Assembly (NCBI GenBank): GCA_964342805.1
Contig: CAYFHQ010000089.1
Span: 1 to 15,638, forward strand
DNA from: CAYFHQ01 sp964342805
GTDB taxonomy: Bacteria; Bacillota; Clostridia; Peptostreptococcales; Acidaminobacteraceae
Direction: 5' to 3'
DNA length: 15,638 bases
Part shown: in pieces, positions 12,702 through 15,638 of the stretch
Numbering within the stretch: position 1 is the stretch's first letter
Layout: each line of letters starts with the position of its first letter
Position numbers and translations under genes: made by a program
Notes under the pieces: generated by a model
Told to the model about the DNA's origin: nothing
The model's input: only the letters and a program-made list of their open reading frames with translations
Databases searched by the model: none

Positions 12702-15092
12702 TTACTTGACTTTCAGCACCCTGGAAGCGTTGAGAACAGCCAGGAGGGCTACACCCACGTCTCCGAATACAGCTTGCCACATGGTGGCTATGCCTGCAGC
12801 ACCCAGGGCCATAATGACCACTTTGATGGTCAAGGCAAAGACGATGTTTTGGACAACGATCTTCCGCGTACTCTTGGCAATCCGCATGGCTTGGGCAATC
12901 TTAGAAGGCTCGTCGGTCATGAGGACAATGTCAGCTGCCTCAATGGCTGCGTCTGATCCCAAGGCACCCATGGCCACGCCAATGTCAGCCCGGGCCAGAA
13001 CAGGGGCGTCATTGATCCCGTCACCCACAAAGACCATTTTCCCTTTTTCGGAAGTTTCTGTTTCAAGACGTTCCACATGGTCGACCTTGTCGCCAGGAAG
13101 GAGGTCGGTGAAGGCTTGGTCAATACCTAACTGCTGAGCCACTTTCTGGCCTACAGCCTTAATATCTCCTGTCAGCATGACAGTCTTCTTAACTCCAGCC
13201 TTCTTGAGGGCTGAGATGGTTTCTGCTGCGTCAGCCTTCACAGCGTCTGAGATCACAATCGACCCAAGGAACTGGTGACCCTTGGCCACAAACACAATGG
13301 TGCCGTCGGCATTTGGCGCCACGGACAGGACACCTTGGTCAGCCATGAGTTTTTGGTTGCCCACATAAATTGTTTGGCCTTCCACGTCCACTTGGATACC
13401 CTTGCCGGAGATCTCTTTATAGTTGGCAATCTTGCTGACATCTGGGCTTGCCTTGAATTCTTTCATGATGGACTGGGCAATGGGGTGGTTGGAAAGGGCT
13501 TCGCCGTATGCCGCCCACTTGAGTAGGTCTTCTTTGGAGGTTCCGCCAGCCGGATAAATGCCGGACACCTGGAAGATCCCCTTGGTCAGGGTTCCCGTCT
13601 TATCGAAAACAACGGTTTCCACTTGGGTTAGGGCGTCCAAGTAGTTGCCACCCTTAACGAGAATGCCTTGCTTGGAAGCCGCACCAATACCACCAAAGTA
13701 ACCCAGGGGAATGGAAACCACCAGGGCGCATGGACAGGAGACTACCAGAAAGATCAAGGCCCGTCGAATCCAGTCGCTAAAGAGGGCACCTGGAAGGACC
13801 AGGGGCGGAATAATGGCCAGAGCCAAGGCTGCAAAAACAACCGCCGGAGTGTAGACCCGGGCAAACTTGGTAATAAACTGCTCGGTCTTGGACTTTCTGG
13901 CACCTGCCGACTCGACTAACTCAAGAATTTTGGAGACAGCAGAGTTTTCAAAGGTCTTGAGGACCTTAACGGTAATGGCGCTGGTCTGGTTGATAAAGCC
14001 ACTGAGAACCTCGTCGTCCACCTTGGCATTTCGGGGAACCGACTCACCAGTAAGGGCAGAGGTCTCCATCATGGATGCGCCTTCTAGGATAATCCCATCT
14101 AGAGGGACGCGTTCGCCCGGTTTTACGAGGATAATGTCACCCACGGAAACCATGGTTGGGTCGACAGTCTTAAAGTCCTTACCCCGCTTGACGTGGGCCG
14201 TTGTTGGCTTAATGTCTAGGAGGGCCTTAATGCTTCGGCGAGAGTTATCAACAGCTCGGTCCTGGAGGGCTTCTCCCACTTCGTAGAAGAGCATAACCGC
14301 AACACCTTCAGCTGCCTCACCCAGGGCAAAGGCACCCAGGCTGGCCACGGTCATAAGGAAGTTCTCGTCGAAGATTTGACCGTTTCGGATATTTCTAAGG
14401 GACTTTCGTACAACGTCTCCACCAATGAGGACATAGGCTGCTGCAAAGGTACCAAACCGAAGGGTTTCAGGAGCCTTTAGGCCCAACATGGGGAGGATAA
14501 TGGCTGAGAAAAAGATCACAGCACCTATGATTTTCCCACCATACCGCTGGAAGAATGACTTGTCGCTGTCCTCGTGGCCGTGGTCATGACTGTGGCTGTG
14601 GTCATGGGTATGGCCTTGACTCGACACGGCTTTCTTTTCGATATCTAGGACGGACACGTCTGGTTCGTACTTATGGACAATGGCCTGAATCCGGCTCATG
14701 GTTTCCCCATAAGACAGGCTACCATCCACCGTCACATGGATTTTTTTGTTCACAAAATCCAGGACACTGTCCTTGGCCCAGTCTTCCTTGGCCAAGTGGC
14801 TGTCGATCTTGTTGGCACAGTTGGAACAGTGGAGTTCGTCAATGGCGTAGGACCATTTCTTATCTTGAGTCACTCGGCTAACACCCACGTCGGGTTCCAG
14901 TTTTGTGATGATGGTTTTGGCATCATCATAGACCCTGTCGGAGTCTGCGTCGTCCTCCACGTCCAGTTCTAGGATACCCGCTGCAAAGTTCAGGGTTGCG
15001 TCCTTTACTGATGAATGATCGTTCATGTGCTTTTCGATTTTATCTGCACAGCTTGCACAGTGCAAGCCTTTCACTTGAATACTGAGCGTCAT
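12702..15092 (-). CDS. cadA: Heavy-metal P1B-type ATPase (Zn/Cd/Pb efflux type)
   Basis: Inner-membrane pump exporting Zn2+, Cd2+ or Pb2+ with ATP; 796 residues. From the N-terminus: HMA domain 1 with GLHCASCA (C12, C15), HMA domain 2 with ELHCSNCA (C89, C92), a His/Asp-rich linker HTHDHSHSHDHGHEDS (161-176), and membrane segments from about 187. Then the actuator TGES (348-351), the metal-site CPC (453-455) in transmembrane helix 6, phosphorylation motif DKTGT (497-501), the P1B His-Pro (536-537), and GDGINDAP (690-697). CPC plus the His-rich linker favours the Zn/Cd subgroup over copper. The start has GAGGTG upstream. A dyad typical of ArsR/SmtB repressors overlaps the predicted transcription start, implying metal induction; the repressor gene is not in the window. 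A terminator follows directly, so it is monocistronic. Confidence 0.95.
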   Translation of the reverse strand: MTLSIQVKGLHCASCADKIEKHMNDHSSVKDATLNFAAGILELDVEDDADSDRVYDDAKTIITKLEPDVGVSRVTQDKKWSYAIDELHCSNCANKIDSHLAKEDWAKDSVLDFVNKKIHVTVDGSLSYGETMSRIQAIVHKYEPDVSVLDIEKKAVSSQGHTHDHSHSHDHGHEDSDKSFFQRYGGKIIGAVIFFSAIILPMLGLKAPETLRFGTFAAAYVLIGGDVVRKSLRNIRNGQIFDENFLMTVASLGAFALGEAAEGVAVMLFYEVGEALQDRAVDNSRRSIKALLDIKPTTAHVKRGKDFKTVDPTMVSVGDIILVKPGERVPLDGIILEGASMMETSALTGESVPRNAKVDDEVLSGFINQTSAITVKVLKTFENSAVSKILELVESAGARKSKTEQFITKFARVYTPAVVFAALALAIIPPLVLPGALFSDWIRRALIFLVVSCPCALVVSIPLGYFGGIGAASKQGILVKGGNYLDALTQVETVVFDKTGTLTKGIFQVSGIYPAGGTSKEDLLKWAAYGEALSNHPIAQSIMKEFKASPDVSKIANYKEISGKGIQVDVEGQTIYVGNQKLMADQGVLSVAPNADGTIVFVAKGHQFLGSIVISDAVKADAAETISALKKAGVKKTVMLTGDIKAVGQKVAQQLGIDQAFTDLLPGDKVDHVERLETETSEKGKMVFVGDGINDAPVLARADIGVAMGALGSDAAIEAADIVLMTDEPSKIAQAMRIAKSTRKIVVQNIVFALTIKVVIMALGAAGIATMWQAVFGDVGVALLAVLNASRVLKVK

Positions 15093-15124
15093 GTCGTCAC
15101 CTCATTTTATCTTTGTCTAATTTA

Positions 15125-15146
15125 CATATGAGTGATTGTTCATATG
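15125..15146. promoter_or_regulatory. ArsR/SmtB-like operator upstream of the metal ATPase
   Basis: CATATGA (15125-15131) and TCATATG (15140-15146) are perfect inverted repeats with 8 bp between them. On the minus strand this reads ATATGAA-N6-cTCATAT, close to the ATATGAA-N6-TTCATAT type recognised by Zn/Cd sensors of the ArsR family. It covers about +1 to +22 of the predicted transcript. Confidence 0.65.
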
Positions 15147-15153
15147 TTCATTT

Positions 15154-15186
15154 ATTATATACCACGAAATCCAGGTGGATATCAAG
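15154..15186 (-). promoter_or_regulatory. Promoter of the metal ATPase gene
   Basis: A perfect TATAAT (15159-15154) lies 20 bp from TTGATA, or TATATA two bases upstream at 18 bp. The long spacer with a CCAC/GTGG dyad recalls MerR-type promoters, so both readings are possible; the downstream ArsR-like dyad makes repression more likely. Confidence 0.6.
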
Positions 15187-15223
15187 GCTTTTGGACAAAA
15201 AGAGAAAAATATTTTTGTGGCTT

Positions 15224-15232
15224 TGCTATAAT
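15224..15232 (+). promoter_or_regulatory. Extended -10 promoter of the IMPase-family gene
   Basis: TGcTATAAT is a perfect extended -10, with no good -35 at 16-18 bp. The predicted start lies about 16 nt before the ATG. It is divergent from the ATPase promoter. Confidence 0.65.
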
Positions 15233-15254
15233 AAAGTGTGGGAAAGGAGCTACC

Positions 15255-15638
15255 ATGGAATTGAATTTAAGAGAGGTTGCAGACCAAGTTCAAGAATGGG
15301 CCAGACAAGCAGGCGACATTCAAATGCACTGGTTCTGCAATCCCAAATTGAGCATACAATCAAAGTCCTCAGACGTGGACTTGGTGACTGTTGCAGACAA
15401 GCAGTCAGAAAAGATCATTCTGGAAAATATCCGGAGCATGTACCCGGACCATACCATCCTGTCTGAGGAGGCGGGAGACAATGAGGTGGAAAGTGATTGG
15501 CGGTGGGTGGTTGACCCCCTAGACGGCACCACCAACTTTGCCCAGGGGATTCCGGTCTTTGTGGTCTCCATTGCCCTTCAATATAAGAAGGAGTCGGTTG
15601 TCGGAGTCGTATTTAACCCTGTAACAGATCAAATGTTT
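15255..15638 (+). CDS. Inositol monophosphatase family protein, N-terminal part
   Basis: Mg2+-dependent phosphatase of the IMPase/SuhB/CysQ superfamily; cytoplasmic; possible substrates are inositol phosphates or related sugar phosphates. 128 codons are present and the frame is open to the window edge, so about half of a usual 250-270 residue protein is seen. Seen: DLVTVADKQSE (about 42-52), the metal-binding LSEEAG (about 71-76), and WVVDPLDGTTNFAQGIP (85-101), the hallmark DPxDGTxNF metal and substrate motif. The ATG at 15255 follows AAAGGAG. Which subfamily it belongs to needs the C-terminus. Confidence 0.93.
   Translation, partial: MELNLREVADQVQEWARQAGDIQMHWFCNPKLSIQSKSSDVDLVTVADKQSEKIILENIRSMYPDHTILSEEAGDNEVESDWRWVVDPLDGTTNFAQGIPVFVVSIALQYKKESVVGVVFNPVTDQMF

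Noticed and set aside
15113..15466. 117-residue open frame on the plus strand near the right edge
   Set aside because: It runs through the divergent promoter region and then out of frame with the clear IMPase-family gene starting at 15255.

Overview
The window looks like a chromosomal segment of an anaerobic, low-to-mid GC Firmicute, probably a clostridial lineage. The support is indirect: strong AAAGGAGG-type ribosome binding sites, a lysine riboswitch with an intrinsic terminator, a stand-alone flavodiiron protein of the anaerobe type, an XRE-TPR regulator and a DUF4438 protein. I cannot name a genus.

Left part (1-2351, minus strand): a lysine biosynthesis operon. A sigma-A type promoter (about 2157-2185) drives a leader holding a clear lysine (L-box) riboswitch aptamer and a Rho-independent terminator with a competing antiterminator. 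Then come lysA (diaminopimelate decarboxylase) and, overlapping by 8 nt, lysC (aspartokinase, cut by the window edge). A divergent promoter serves a conserved 179-residue protein of unknown function (2352-2891).

Repeat-rich stretch (2892-3910): an inverted copy of a degenerate repeat, an 87-nt palindrome, three tandem copies of a roughly 74-bp repeat, a GNAT acetyltransferase with its own terminator, and a 75-bp dispersed repeat. A second copy of that dispersed repeat lies at 11077-11151, next to a hairpin whose loop matches the loop of the 87-nt palindrome.

Central accessory block (3968-11012, plus strand): an XRE-TPR regulator; a strong promoter preceded by an 11-bp perfect inverted repeat; a tandem NTF2/SnoaL-like protein; an MFS transporter; an 18-bp hairpin; a sodium:solute symporter; a terminator; and a separately transcribed DUF4438 protein. 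The order suggests a regulated uptake and utilisation locus for an unknown organic substrate. This is the least explained part of the window and my best candidate for an undescribed system.

Right part (11208-15638): three stress and housekeeping units. fprA (flavodiiron O2/NO reductase, minus strand) and a Zn/Cd/Pb-type P1B ATPase with two heavy-metal-binding domains and a His-rich linker (minus strand) each have a terminator. The ATPase promoter carries an ArsR/SmtB-like dyad. A divergent inositol-monophosphatase-family gene runs off the right edge. All function calls are from motifs read by eye; no database search was run.
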